This document shows positions 42,085 to 50,661 of a stretch of 64,000 bases of DNA, piece after piece. The notes beneath the pieces are model-generated. The model was not told the DNA's origin and made no database searches. It worked only from the letters and a program-made list of their open reading frames with translations. Source of the stretch: Pseudomonas azerbaijanoccidentalis (GTDB lineage Bacteria; Pseudomonadota; Gammaproteobacteria; Pseudomonadales; Pseudomonadaceae); contig NZ_JAHSTU010000009.1 of assembly GCF_019145495.1 (NCBI RefSeq), positions 124,001-188,000 of the forward strand, in the 5' to 3' direction. The position numbers and the translations under genes are program-made. The first letter of the stretch is position 1. Every line of letters begins with the position of its first letter.

Positions 42085-43121
42085 CAGGAACGCCCCCGCA
42101 CCAGCAAATAAAGGAAGAACGGTGCGCCGATGAGTGCGGTGACAATACCGATCGGCAATTCGGCGGGTGCCAGCAACAGGCGGGCGACCAGATCGGCCAG
42201 CAACAACAGGCTGGCACCGGCCAGCAACGACGCCGGCAACAACACCCGGTGATCGGGACCGACCAGCAGGCGCATCAGGTGCGGCACCACCAGACCGATG
42301 AAACCGATCAGGCCTGCCGCCGCCACCGCAGCACCGACGCCCAGTGCCGTACACAACACCAATTCAAGCTTGATCCGCTCGACATTGAAACCCAGATGCC
42401 GGGCTTCGGACTCGCCCAACAGCAGTGCATTCAATGCTGCGGCGCGACGCGGCAACCACCACGCCACGCCCACCGCCACGATCAGCAGCGGCCACAGACG
42501 CGGGTAACTGGCGCCGTTGAGGCTGCCCAGGTTCCAGAACGTCAGGGTGCGCAAAGTGGCATCGTCCGCCAGATAAGTGAACAGCCCGACACCCGCCCCG
42601 GCCATCGCTGTCATCGCCACACCGGCCAACAACATGGTCGCGACGTTGGTCTGGCCATTGCTGCGGCCGAAGCGATACACCACCGCCGTAACGACCAGGC
42701 CGCCGATGAAGGCGCACACCGATAGCAGATACGGCTCGATGGCCGGCGACAGATCGCCGAGCATGCTGCCACCGACGATGGCGAACGCCGCGCCGAGCGC
42801 TGCACCGCCGGACACGCCGACCAGGCCCGGGTCCGCTAACGGGTTGCGAAACAATCCCTGCATCGCCACGCCCGACAGCGCCAGTACCGAACCGACCGCG
42901 ATACCGAGCAAGCTGCGCGGCAGACGGATCTGTCCGAGGATCAGTTCCGCCTGCTGCGTGTCGCCACCGTCAACCGGCAAGCCGAGCAAGCGCAGCCCCG
43001 CGAGCAAGGTATCGCCCAGCGGCAAGCTGACCGGCCCGAGGGCCAACGACAGCCAGAACACCAGCATCAACAACAGACCGAGGGTAATCAGCATCGGCCG
43101 TGGCCGAACGATGGCTGTCAT
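42084..43121 (-). CDS. hmuU: Haem ABC transporter permease HmuU (FecCD family)
   Basis: The 345-residue permease has about ten membrane spans and FecCD/BtuC hallmarks: LGQIRLPRSLLGIAVGSVLA, QGLFRNPLADPGLVGVSGGA and the coupling GFIGLVVPHLMRLLVGPDHR. I start at ATG 43121; a longer open frame upstream is non-hydrophobic and crosses a REPIN. The start overlaps the stop of a short leader frame. No binding protein (hmuT) or TonB receptor gene flanks it, which is unusual. Confidence 0.88.
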   Translation of the reverse strand: MTAIVRPRPMLITLGLLLMLVFWLSLALGPVSLPLGDTLLAGLRLLGLPVDGGDTQQAELILGQIRLPRSLLGIAVGSVLALSGVAMQGLFRNPLADPGLVGVSGGAALGAAFAIVGGSMLGDLSPAIEPYLLSVCAFIGGLVVTAVVYRFGRSNGQTNVATMLLAGVAMTAMAGAGVGLFTYLADDATLRTLTFWNLGSLNGASYPRLWPLLIVAVGVAWWLPRRAAALNALLLGESEARHLGFNVERIKLELVLCTALGVGAAVAAAGLIGFIGLVVPHLMRLLVGPDHRVLLPASLLAGASLLLLADLVARLLLAPAELPIGIVTALIGAPFFLYLLVRGRS

Positions 43122-43198
43122 CGGTTGCTCTCTGTTGTTTTGGCAGCCGTCTGCATCTGAGCGCCTGGATAGAACACCAGCCATGTTTCGGTACGCAT
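43118..43198 (-). CDS. Putative 26-residue coupled leader peptide before hmuU
   Basis: A short frame starting MRTETWLVFYPGAQMQ and ending SNR has AAGGAA upstream and shares an ATGA stop/start with hmuU. The frame remains open upstream of this ATG for about 30 codons, including the string RWHHHPLEGLIVQG, so it could instead be the end of a degraded gene. No family is recognised. The call is tentative. Confidence 0.3.
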   Translation of the reverse strand: MRTETWLVFYPGAQMQTAAKTTESNR

Positions 43199-43313
43199 CA
43201 GGATTTTTCCTTGGACGATCAAACCTTCGAGCGGGTGATGATGCCACCGACGCTCGGCTTGCGCACACGCTACAGTGGTAACGAGCACTCATCCTGCGTA
43301 CAAAATCGATCGA

Positions 43314-43406
43314 CTGTAGGAGCGCGCCTGCTCGCGATAGCGGTGTATCAGCCAAGAAAACCGGCAACTGACACTCCGCTATCGCGAGCAGGCTCGCTCC
43401 TACAGG
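43314..43406. repeat. REPIN, GTAGGAGCGCGCCTGCTCGC class
   Basis: Inverted arms CTGTAGGAGCGCGCCTGCTC and near-complement (one arm has GAGCGAGCC) separate hmuU from the 3' end of the catalase gene. Confidence 0.9.
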
Positions 43407-43416
43407 GTTTTGCGCG

Positions 43417-44859
43417 TTACTGACTGATCTCGGCCAGCGCTCTCGCAACCCCCGCCCCATAGAACGGATCAGCCTGGGTGCAGTGCGCGATGTGCCGCTG
43501 CTGCACTTGTTGCGACACGCCGCTGAGCGAACGCGCGGTGTTTTCGAACAAGGCTTGCTTCTCCAGTTCCGACATCAGGCGGAACAGGTTACCCGGTTGT
43601 TCGAAGTGATCCTCGTCCACGCGATGATCCCAATGCCCGGCAGCGCCGGAGATTTTCAGCGGCGGTTCGCGCCAGTCCGGCTGGTCGGCCCATTGGTCAT
43701 CGCTGTTGGGCACATACGCCAACTGACCGCCGTAGTTGCCATCCACGCGCATGGCGCCGTCGCGATGAAAGCTGTGTACCGGGCAGCGGGCGGCGTTGAC
43801 CGGGATCTGGTGATGGTTGACCCCCAGGCGATAACGCGCCGCGTCACCGTAGGCAAACAAGCGCGCCTGCAGCATCCGGTCCGGCGAAAAGCCAATGCCC
43901 GGCACGACGTTCGACGGCGAGAACGCGGCTTGTTCGACTTCGGCGAAGACGTTTTCCGGGTTGCGGTTGAGCTCGAAGTAGCCCACTTCGATCAACGGGT
44001 AGTCTTTGTGTGGCCAGACCTTGGTCAGGTCGAACGGGTTGACCGGGTGGTCCTGGGCCTGGTCTTCGGTCATGACCTGGATGTAGAACGTCCAGCGCGG
44101 AAAGTCGCCCGCTTCGATGCTGTCATACAAGTCCCGATGGTGGCTTTCCCGATCACGGCCGATCAGGTTTTGCGCCTCGTCATCACTGAGGTTCTGAACG
44201 CCTTGCTGGCACTTGAAGGTGAACTTGACCCAGTGGCGCTCGTTGTTCGAATTGATCAGGCTGAAGGTGTGGCTGCCGAAACCGTGCATGTGCCGGTAGC
44301 TGCGCGGGATGCCGCGCTGGCTCATGACGATGGTCACCTGATGCAAGGCTTCGGGCAGTGACGTCCAGAAATCCCAGTTGCTTTGCGCGTTGCGCATACC
44401 GGTACGCGGGTCGCGCTTGACCGCGTGGTTGAGGTCCGGGAAACGCAGCGGATCGCGGAAAAAAAACACCGGCGTGTTGTTGCCGACCAAATCCCAGTTG
44501 CCTTGCTCAGTGTAGAACTTCAAGGCAAAGCCACGAATGTCGCGCTCGGCATCGGCGGCACCGCGCTCACCGGCAACGGTGGAGAATCGGGTGAAAATCG
44601 GCGTCTGCTTGCCCACTTCCGAAAACAGTCGGGCCTTGGTGTAGCGCGTCACATCGTGGGTCACGGTGAAGGTGCCGTAGGCGCCGGAACCTTTGGCGTG
44701 CATGCGCCGCTCGGGGATGACTTCGCGGTCGAAGTGGGCGAGTTTTTCCAGCAGCCAGACATCCTGCAGCAGCGCGGGGCCGCGAGGGCCAGCGGTCTGG
44801 ATATTGAAGTTGTCGACGACGGGTGCGCCGTTGATCGAAGTCAGTTTGTTTTTTGACAT
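43417..44859 (-). CDS. katA: Catalase (haem monofunctional, KatA-like)
   Basis: The 480-residue enzyme dismutates hydrogen peroxide. The distal His54 is in RRMHAKGSGAYG, the Asn in WDLVGNNTP, and the proximal haem Tyr in RLFAYGDAARYRLG. Size and sequence fit the small-subunit clade of P. aeruginosa KatA. No signal peptide is present. A palindrome CATACC-AA-GGTATT lies about 155 bases upstream of the start, linking it to the two-component cluster that follows. The symbol is by similarity; other catalases may exist in the genome. Confidence 0.92.
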   Translation of the reverse strand: MSKNKLTSINGAPVVDNFNIQTAGPRGPALLQDVWLLEKLAHFDREVIPERRMHAKGSGAYGTFTVTHDVTRYTKARLFSEVGKQTPIFTRFSTVAGERGAADAERDIRGFALKFYTEQGNWDLVGNNTPVFFFRDPLRFPDLNHAVKRDPRTGMRNAQSNWDFWTSLPEALHQVTIVMSQRGIPRSYRHMHGFGSHTFSLINSNNERHWVKFTFKCQQGVQNLSDDEAQNLIGRDRESHHRDLYDSIEAGDFPRWTFYIQVMTEDQAQDHPVNPFDLTKVWPHKDYPLIEVGYFELNRNPENVFAEVEQAAFSPSNVVPGIGFSPDRMLQARLFAYGDAARYRLGVNHHQIPVNAARCPVHSFHRDGAMRVDGNYGGQLAYVPNSDDQWADQPDWREPPLKISGAAGHWDHRVDEDHFEQPGNLFRLMSELEKQALFENTARSLSGVSQQVQQRHIAHCTQADPFYGAGVARALAEISQ

Positions 44860-45008
44860 GGCACGGTTTCTTTAAGTTGAGGTTTTAGTTGAGTGGTGGA
44901 GTGGAAGTCTTAACTAATCGAAAACTGATAAAGAAAATGTTATTTGTTTTGGCGCCACAGCACAGTGCTGCAAACGGTCAGTAAGTGCCTACCTGAGTTT
45001 GAAACGGT

Positions 45009-45022
45009 CATACCAAGGTATT
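45009..45022. promoter_or_regulatory. Palindromic operator upstream of katA, CATACC-AA-GGTATT
   Basis: This 6-2-6 inverted repeat with one mismatch at the last position lies between katA and the response-regulator gene at 45050. It belongs to the family of eight similar sites in the window. A separate perfect palindrome CAGCACAGTGCTG at 44958-44970 lies closer to katA. Confidence 0.6.
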
Positions 45023-45049
45023 AAAAATTTACTGGCCAAATAGTCAACA

Positions 45050-45424
45050 TCAAGCCCGGCGCTTAAGGGCGCGTTCTATGCAGGCCAGCAGCGCATCGGT
45101 ATTGAACGGCTTGGAAAAATAACCTTCGGGTTTTCGCACGCGCGGGCTGAACTGTGGCGGCAGGCCTGGCATGCCGGTGATGAACAGCGTGGGGATATGG
45201 GCGTTTCGGGCCGCCAGCGCTTCGTACATTTGCACCCCGCACATGCCGGGCATCTGAATATCCGAGATCAGGCAGTCGGTCTGCTCCGGGCCACTGGATT
45301 CAAGAAAGGCATAGGCACTGTTGTAAGTGTTTACCGTGTAACCATAAGAACGCAATAAACTGTCCAGCGAGATAAGAATTAATTCGTCATCGTCAACAAC
45401 TGAAATAATAGCTGAGTTGAACAT
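45050..45424 (-). CDS. Receiver-only response regulator
   Basis: The 124-residue CheY-type receiver has the acidic pocket DDD at 11-13, phospho-acceptor D55 in LISDIQMPG and K105 in YFSKPF. It has no output domain. It is clearly paralogous to the receiver at 52101: same length and same key positions, including the SLLRS.GYTV string. It lies between katA and the helical protein gene with its own palindrome about 90 bases upstream. It may act as a phosphate sink or relay for the two nearby kinases. Confidence 0.88.
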   Translation of the reverse strand: MFNSAIISVVDDDELILISLDSLLRSYGYTVNTYNSAYAFLESSGPEQTDCLISDIQMPGMCGVQMYEALAARNAHIPTLFITGMPGLPPQFSPRVRKPEGYFSKPFNTDALLACIERALKRRA

Positions 45425-45506
45425 TTAGAAACCTTGCGTCATTGCGAGTGGCGCTAAGTGGCGCCCGCCATACTTGCAAGATACGCGCTCCAAGAAAGCG
45501 GAATAG

Positions 45507-45520
45507 TATACTTGGGTATG
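45507..45520. promoter_or_regulatory. Palindromic operator, TATACT-TG-GGTATG
   Basis: This site is centred about 90 bases upstream of the receiver gene start at 45424. One arm carries a single change from the consensus. Spacing relative to the start is the same as at 52560. Confidence 0.55.
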
Positions 45521-45556
45521 TTTGCTGGTTGATTTTCGATAATTAAAGAAGCGCTG

Positions 45557-46087
45557 TCACCAAGGCTGCCCATCGGCCAGGTTGGCTTCGATCAGCGACA
45601 GGAAACGCGCGTTGTGCCGCGTGCATTCTTCAAAAAACCGTTTGCTGGCGTTGTCCTTGTTGGCGATCGCGCATTCGCAGTAGTCGCGCAGCAAGGCGTC
45701 GACGGCCCGGAGTCGGCGTGTTCCCCGACAAATCCCGCTCAGGCAGTCGGCAAAACACTGCGGGTCGTGGGTGTCATTCAGGCTGTACAGGGCTGCTGTC
45801 TCGGCGTATCCACCCAGGTCGGTGATGCCATTGGCCAGGAATTCGGCGTAGTCGGCATTGGCGCGCACCAGGCGTCGAAACAGCTGTTGCACCGGCAGGA
45901 AGCTGACGTTCTGAAGTTTCTGCTGACCCCGTTTGAGCTGCGCAAGAATGCCCAGCGTGGTGCTCAGCGTCTGCGTCAAGGCGTCGATGATTTCGACGCG
46001 TTCGGAAATGGACAGGGACGTGTGCGCACCATAGCGACTGATGCGCAACGGATGACTGGCGATGTACAGCTTTTGCAGTGCGTTCAT
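45557..46087 (-). CDS. Uncharacterised helical protein, possibly Dps/ferritin-like
   Basis: The 176-residue product looks wholly helical, with no signal or membrane span. The central segment, with RVEIIDALTQTLSTTLGILAQLK and LFRRLVRANADYAEFLANGI, vaguely recalls the helix pattern of Dps proteins (helix, then LFEE..ELAE..DEIAERI). The usual ferroxidase His/Asp/Glu are not evident, so activity as Dps is doubtful. I start at ATG 46087. It sits next to katA and a receiver gene, with a perfect palindrome 136 bases upstream. Confidence 0.6.
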   Translation of the reverse strand: MNALQKLYIASHPLRISRYGAHTSLSISERVEIIDALTQTLSTTLGILAQLKRGQQKLQNVSFLPVQQLFRRLVRANADYAEFLANGITDLGGYAETAALYSLNDTHDPQCFADCLSGICRGTRRLRAVDALLRDYCECAIANKDNASKRFFEECTRHNARFLSLIEANLADGQPW

Positions 46088-46397
46088 GACAACCGTCCTC
46101 AGGTCAGCGCGTCGGCGCAATGAGTTGATTCATTCAAGGTGACCAGCGTAAATCGATGCGCGCCGCACAACACTCCTACCTCAAGACAGTGGCGTAGCAC
46201 ATGGGGCTACAGTCGTCATACCTGGGTATGAGCCACTAGCACTGAGGTAGGAGTGCCTGGCGCAAACCGGCCACTTACAGTGCCAGGGCGGGCGATTGCA
46301 CCCGGCCTTCGCGGTTTTTCTCCCTTCAACGCTAATCTTTTTTAACGGCGATCACCTGCAGCGTTTCCCTGCATGAACGGCTGTGGAGAAATCATTC
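46088..46397. other. Divergent promoter region, helical protein / MscS-cNMP channel
   Basis: This 310-base gap has no credible coding frame. It contains the perfect palindrome at 46217-46230. The rest shows nothing I can assign with confidence. Confidence 0.5.
46217..46230. promoter_or_regulatory. Palindromic operator, CATACC-TG-GGTATG
   Basis: This perfect copy of the repeated motif lies centrally between two divergent genes: about 136 bases from the helical protein start and 174 from the channel start. It could control either or both. Confidence 0.6.
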
Positions 46398-47831
46398 ATG
46401 TTCACCTTCCTGCAGTCTCATCCCTTGATTTGCGGCGTCATCCTGGTGGTGATCGACCTGGCGCTGTGGCAGGTGATTGGTGCCCAGCGACACAATCTGC
46501 GCCTGTGCCTGCGCATCGTTGTTTTCGTCGCGTTCAGTTGGGTCCTGACGGCGGCTGGCATCAGCCCGTTGCAGCCGCCACTGTGGCCAGAGGACGCCGT
46601 CCTCAACCTGATGGGCACGGTGTTGGGCATTGGCTGGTGGCTGTTTGCGGCCCGGACCGTCACCGTCATCGTCGGCTACGGCCTGACGTCCCGCGCCGGG
46701 CACAGCGCACGCTTGTTGTACGACTTGCTGGGGGCGGTGATCTTCCTGATCGGCATTGTCGGCGCCGCGGCCTATGTCTTGCAGTTGCCGGTCAAGGGGT
46801 TGCTGGCGACGTCGGGAGCGATGGCGATCATCGTCGGCCTGGCCCTGCAAAGCACTTTGAGCGATGTGTTTTCCGGCATCGTGCTCAACACCACCAAGCC
46901 CTATCAACTCGATGACCGGATTTCCATCGACGGCACCCAGGGCAAAGTGGTTGAGATCGATTGGCGTTCTACCCATCTGATGACCGACATGGGCGGCATC
47001 GCGGTAGTGCCCAACTCGGTGGCGGCGAAAGCGCGGATCATCAATTTCAGTCGTCCCGGGGATGTGAACGGGGTCAGTGTGGTCATTGCCGTGCCCAGCA
47101 GCGTGCGTCCGCGCCGGGCGATCGATGCGCTGGAAAAAACCTTGCATGGCACCCGCGCGCTGTTGCCGTCGCGCGCGGCCAAAGTGTCGGTGAAAAGCTC
47201 GCACCTGGAATACACCGAATACGAGCTCAAAGGCTTTATTGCCTCTGCAAAAAGCAAGAACGAGGTGTGCAACCTGATGTTCGACCTCGCGCATCGCCAC
47301 CTCGAAGCCGCGGGCGTCACCTGGGGCTACGGCCAGGACGAGCAGCATTGGAACCGGCAACGCCGGCTGCTGGAAGACGTGCGGATTTTCCGATCGTTGA
47401 ACAACGAGGAACGCGACCGCGTCGCCGATGAAATGACCCCGGTGGACTACCAGGCCGATGAAGTGATCCTGGCGTTCGGCGAGGTTTCCGATTGCCTGAT
47501 GATCATCAGTACGGGGGTGGTGTCGGTGTCGATTCACGATGACGAAAAACTGGTGGAAGTCGGGCGCATGGGCCCGGGTGAGGTCCTGGGCGAGGAGGGC
47601 ATTCTCGCTGATCGTCCGTCACGGGGAGAATTTCGCAGCATCACCAGCGGGCGGCTGTTCCGTATCGAGAAAACCCTGTTCGGCAACCAACTGGAGCACC
47701 TCAGCGAACTGCGCTCCGCCTTGAGCAACTTGCAGGACCAGCGCCAGGAAATCCGCCAGACCCTGGTCATGCAAAAGCCGATTGAGGTCAAAAAAGCCAG
47801 CCTGTTGCGGTGGCTGCTGCAACGAAAATGA
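46398..47831 (+). CDS. MscS-family channel with C-terminal cyclic-nucleotide-binding domain
   Basis: The 477-residue inner-membrane protein has about four spans in the first 140 residues. The MscS pore/beta domain follows (GAMAIIVGLALQSTLSDVFSGIV, then DDRISIDGTQGKVVEIDWRST and VPNSV), and a cNMP/Crp-like domain covers about 320-435 with the GEEGILADRPSRGEFR cassette. It probably gates osmolyte or ion flow under ligand control. I start at ATG 46398 with GGAG upstream. A perfect palindromic operator and a downstream bidirectional terminator bound the unit. Confidence 0.88.
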   Translation: MFTFLQSHPLICGVILVVIDLALWQVIGAQRHNLRLCLRIVVFVAFSWVLTAAGISPLQPPLWPEDAVLNLMGTVLGIGWWLFAARTVTVIVGYGLTSRAGHSARLLYDLLGAVIFLIGIVGAAAYVLQLPVKGLLATSGAMAIIVGLALQSTLSDVFSGIVLNTTKPYQLDDRISIDGTQGKVVEIDWRSTHLMTDMGGIAVVPNSVAAKARIINFSRPGDVNGVSVVIAVPSSVRPRRAIDALEKTLHGTRALLPSRAAKVSVKSSHLEYTEYELKGFIASAKSKNEVCNLMFDLAHRHLEAAGVTWGYGQDEQHWNRQRRLLEDVRIFRSLNNEERDRVADEMTPVDYQADEVILAFGEVSDCLMIISTGVVSVSIHDDEKLVEVGRMGPGEVLGEEGILADRPSRGEFRSITSGRLFRIEKTLFGNQLEHLSELRSALSNLQDQRQEIRQTLVMQKPIEVKKASLLRWLLQRK

Positions 47832-47836
47832 GAGGG

Positions 47837-47865
47837 GACAGGCCTTGCCTGACGCAAGGCCTGTC
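47837..47865. terminator. Bidirectional terminator hairpin
   Basis: The perfect stem GACAGGCCTTGC with its complement closes over a 5-base loop between the converging channel and DJ-1 genes. It lacks a strong T-run on either side. Confidence 0.65.
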
Positions 47866-47867
47866 GG

Positions 47868-48563
47868 TCAGGCACTGGCCTGGAATTGCGATTGCAGCAA
47901 GGAGCCCCATTGCTCCTGATTGTCCGGTCGGCGGTAGTACACCACCATGTGCCGGGCGACCTGCATCGCGACTTCGCGACCGCCGTCAGCCTCGACCAGG
48001 GCCAAAGCCAGATCGATCCCCGCGCTGATGCCCGCAGATGTCCACACCGACTGCTGCTGCACGAAGATCGCTTCCGGGTCGAGTTCGACCTCGGGGTACA
48101 TGCGCTCGAACCACTCGGTCATCACCCAATGGGTCGCGGCGCGGCGGCCATCGAGCAAACCGGCTTGGGCCAGCAAGAATGTACCGCTACACACTGACGC
48201 CGTACGCGTGGCGGTGACTGAAGCAGCGCGCAGCCAGTCCACCAGCGCTGTGCTTTGGGCAACGATCTGGCGAATGCTCGGGGAGCCGGGGACGATCAGG
48301 GTATCGACCGGGTTATCGTCAAACTCGCTCAGCTTTCGGCTCTGCACCACCAGGCCTTCTGCCGTCTGGATGTCACCACCGGTGAGGCTCGCGGTGTGCA
48401 ACGCGTAGCCGGGCCGGCCGCGTTCGGTCATGGCATGGTTGGCCACCCAGAACACGGTCTGGGCACCAGTCAGGTCCAGCAGACCCATTTGCGGGTAGGC
48501 CACGAAGACAATGTTTCGCGGTTGGGCGTCATCAGAATGGCGGTTTGCTTGATCGATAGACAC
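47868..48563 (-). CDS. DJ-1/PfpI-family protein (isonitrile-hydratase-like or GlxA N-domain)
   Basis: The 231-residue protein has the DJ-1 fold with nucleophile-elbow Cys125 in ASVCSGTFLLAQAGLLDGR and a preceding LIVPGSPS acid-bearing strand region. It resembles the sensing half of GlxA/FtrA-type AraC regulators, but no HTH follows; the stop is next to a terminator, so this looks like a complete stand-alone enzyme. I start at GTG 48563, which has GGAGG seven bases upstream. The substrate is unknown. Confidence 0.82.
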   Translation of the reverse strand: MSIDQANRHSDDAQPRNIVFVAYPQMGLLDLTGAQTVFWVANHAMTERGRPGYALHTASLTGGDIQTAEGLVVQSRKLSEFDDNPVDTLIVPGSPSIRQIVAQSTALVDWLRAASVTATRTASVCSGTFLLAQAGLLDGRRAATHWVMTEWFERMYPEVELDPEAIFVQQQSVWTSAGISAGIDLALALVEADGGREVAMQVARHMVVYYRRPDNQEQWGSLLQSQFQASA

Positions 48564-48608
48564 TGCGAGGCCTCCAAATCGCCGCATGGCGGCATGTGTG
48601 GATGAACG

Positions 48609-50063
48609 TTATTCATCGTGACTCACGGGCATAAGCGGAATCGCAAAGAAGAATTGCGTGCCCACACCCACTTCACTGGACACCCAAATGCGCCCACCAT
48701 GAAATTCAATGATCGAACGGCAAATCGAGAGTCCCATGCCCAGGCCGCTGGGTTTGGTTGTGAAGAACGGATCGAACAGCGACGGAAGAATGTCTTCGGC
48801 AATGCCGGTGCCGGAATCGGTGATTTCAAGCACCGCTTCATGGTCCTGTATCGACGTCTGGATTTGCAGTGTTCGTGCCCGTTCATGCACATTGGCCATG
48901 GCCTGACAGGCATTGACGATCAGGTTGATGATCACCTGCTGCAGTTGTATGCGGTCGCCCTGAATGTGCGCGCCTGGGGCGCCCAGCCGTGAGTGCGGGC
49001 GAACCTGCTGCATGTAGATGTCATGTTGCATGAGCGTCAGTGAGTCGCTGACGATTTCGTCGAACACTTCGATCTGTCGCTGCACCTCACTCTGGCGCGA
49101 GAGTGCCCTGATGCAAGTGATGACATCGGAAACCCTGGCCGAATTCTGAATGATCCGGTCCAGCGAGCGGCGTGCTTCATCGAGGTTCGGTTCCGGGCGG
49201 TTGATCCAGCGTTTGCAGGATTCGCCGCTGGTGATCACCGCCGCCAACGGTTGATTGATTTCATGGGCGATGGAGGCGGCCAGTTCCCCCATGGAAGTCA
49301 CGCGTGTCACATGCGCGAGTTTTGCCTGGCTGTGCAGCAGCGCTTCTTCGGAGTGTCTGGAGGCGGTCACGTCCATCAAGGCGCCGACGTATTCAACGCG
49401 CCCGCCATGCTTGAACAGTGGGTTGGCGATCATCTGCACATACTTGATCCGGCCATCGGGCATGACCAGACGGTGCTCCACTTCGATCAGGCTTTTCTGG
49501 CGTGCGGCCTGTTCCAGAACACTGTCGATAATGGCCTGGTCATCGGGATGAGTGCGTCCGCGGATCATCGCCAGCGTCGGCGTTTCACCCAGCGGGAATT
49601 CGAAAATCCGCGAGGCCTCGTCCGACCACGACACGATCACGTCGTCATCAATGGTAAAGCCGACACTGCCTGTGTGACTGAGTTTTTGTGCGCCCAGAAA
49701 GAACGCTTCTTTGCGGCGTAATGATTCGGTCGCGCGCTTGCTGCGTAGCGCCAGCAAGGTGATGGTGGTCAGCGCGATCAGGCAACGCACAAACCCGGCG
49801 ATCAGTTTGTGATCGCGGTAGCCTGCGTCGACCAGGAAACTGGTGGTGAGGATGGCCACGCAACCAAAGGCGACGGCCAGGAAAACCGGCACAGGAAAAA
49901 AGTTCGCCGACATGAACACCAGCGTGATGTAGAACAGCGTCGGTGCAATATCCAGATCAAGGTACGAGTTGGTAATAAAGATCATGCTGCCCACCGCAAT
50001 GGCGGCCAGCCAGGCCAGGGCATCTGACAAAAAAAGTTTCTTGCAACGTTTGATGATAGACAT
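48609..50063 (-). CDS. Membrane PAS sensor histidine kinase
   Basis: The 484-residue kinase has about four to five membrane spans (12-106), a PAS domain (about 135-235), the phospho-acceptor H267 in ELAASIAHEINQPLAAV, and an HATPase with N-box NLIVNACQAM and G-box GLGMGLSICRS. It is paralogous along its whole length to the kinase at 53333. I start at ATG 50063 with GGAAG upstream. No response regulator is directly adjacent, so it may share the regulators at 45050, 52101 and 52575. The signal is unknown. Confidence 0.9.
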   Translation of the reverse strand: MSIIKRCKKLFLSDALAWLAAIAVGSMIFITNSYLDLDIAPTLFYITLVFMSANFFPVPVFLAVAFGCVAILTTSFLVDAGYRDHKLIAGFVRCLIALTTITLLALRSKRATESLRRKEAFFLGAQKLSHTGSVGFTIDDDVIVSWSDEASRIFEFPLGETPTLAMIRGRTHPDDQAIIDSVLEQAARQKSLIEVEHRLVMPDGRIKYVQMIANPLFKHGGRVEYVGALMDVTASRHSEEALLHSQAKLAHVTRVTSMGELAASIAHEINQPLAAVITSGESCKRWINRPEPNLDEARRSLDRIIQNSARVSDVITCIRALSRQSEVQRQIEVFDEIVSDSLTLMQHDIYMQQVRPHSRLGAPGAHIQGDRIQLQQVIINLIVNACQAMANVHERARTLQIQTSIQDHEAVLEITDSGTGIAEDILPSLFDPFFTTKPSGLGMGLSICRSIIEFHGGRIWVSSEVGVGTQFFFAIPLMPVSHDE

Positions 50064-50235
50064 TTGTTCTTCCAGATTTTTGCTATCGAACGGCAACTCG
50101 CAAGGCATCGGTGATGCCGGGCAAACTCTCTGTGAGGGGCGTTTCTGTTGTTGTGCAAAAGCGCTGCTGAAATGGGTTGTACTTCGGTCCTTTGGAGCAA
50201 ATGTTTACCGCGATGTCGGGTGGATCTGAGGTGAG

Positions 50236-50270
50236 AAAAAACGCCCGCCAAAAAAACGAGTGGCGGGCGC
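50236..50270 (-). terminator. Rho-independent terminator after the small membrane protein gene
   Basis: On the minus strand, CGCCCGCCA pairs with TGGCGGGCG over a T-rich loop and is followed by a run of six T. It ends the flavoprotein/small membrane protein unit and separates it from the histidine kinase gene. Confidence 0.85.
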
Positions 50271-50331
50271 TTGGGAAATGTCCCGATCCAGCAAGGAGTG
50301 AGCTGGGCGGGATGAGGGCGTTAACTTCACA

Positions 50332-50592
50332 TCACCCGGCAAGGCCAGGCGATGGGGTGGCTGGCTGGCGCCGCAGGCGATTGAGCGTCAGCAAGCGCAA
50401 TACGTAACCGAGCTTGATGGCCGTAGGGCCAAGAATGGTCATGGCATGGGCCACCACTACACTGGGCAGGGACAGGTATTGATCGAAGCCGTAGGCCAGA
50501 ATGGCCCCGGCCAGCAACGCTGTCAGTCCGCCGATCAACATGACGTGGGACAACTTCAAAACCCGATACGGATGCTCAAAAAAATCATACAT
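50332..50592 (-). CDS. Small two-span membrane protein
   Basis: This 86-residue protein has two hydrophobic segments (about 16-34 and 44-66) and a basic Arg-rich C-terminus, suggesting an inner-membrane hairpin. AGGAG precedes its ATG at good spacing. It follows the NDH-2-like gene after 69 bases and precedes a terminator, so the two probably form an operon. No family is recognised; a membrane adaptor for the flavoprotein is one possibility. Confidence 0.7.
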   Translation of the reverse strand: MYDFFEHPYRVLKLSHVMLIGGLTALLAGAILAYGFDQYLSLPSVVVAHAMTILGPTAIKLGYVLRLLTLNRLRRQPATPSPGLAG

Positions 50593-50661
50593 TTCGATCT
50601 CCTCGGTTTTTGAAATGTCTGGGCGTCTGTGGCGGCCGTGTGGCGGCCGCCACCATGGTCT

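Noticed and set aside
47868..48563. The DJ-1 gene as a truncated AraC-type regulator (pseudogene)
   Set aside because: Stand-alone proteins of this length exist in the family (isonitrile-hydratase type), it has a strong ribosome-binding site, and the stop is followed by a terminator.
50640..50653. Perfect 14-base palindrome GTGGCGGCCGCCAC
   Set aside because: It is GC-rich, occurs once, and can arise by chance in this base composition; no related copies were seen.
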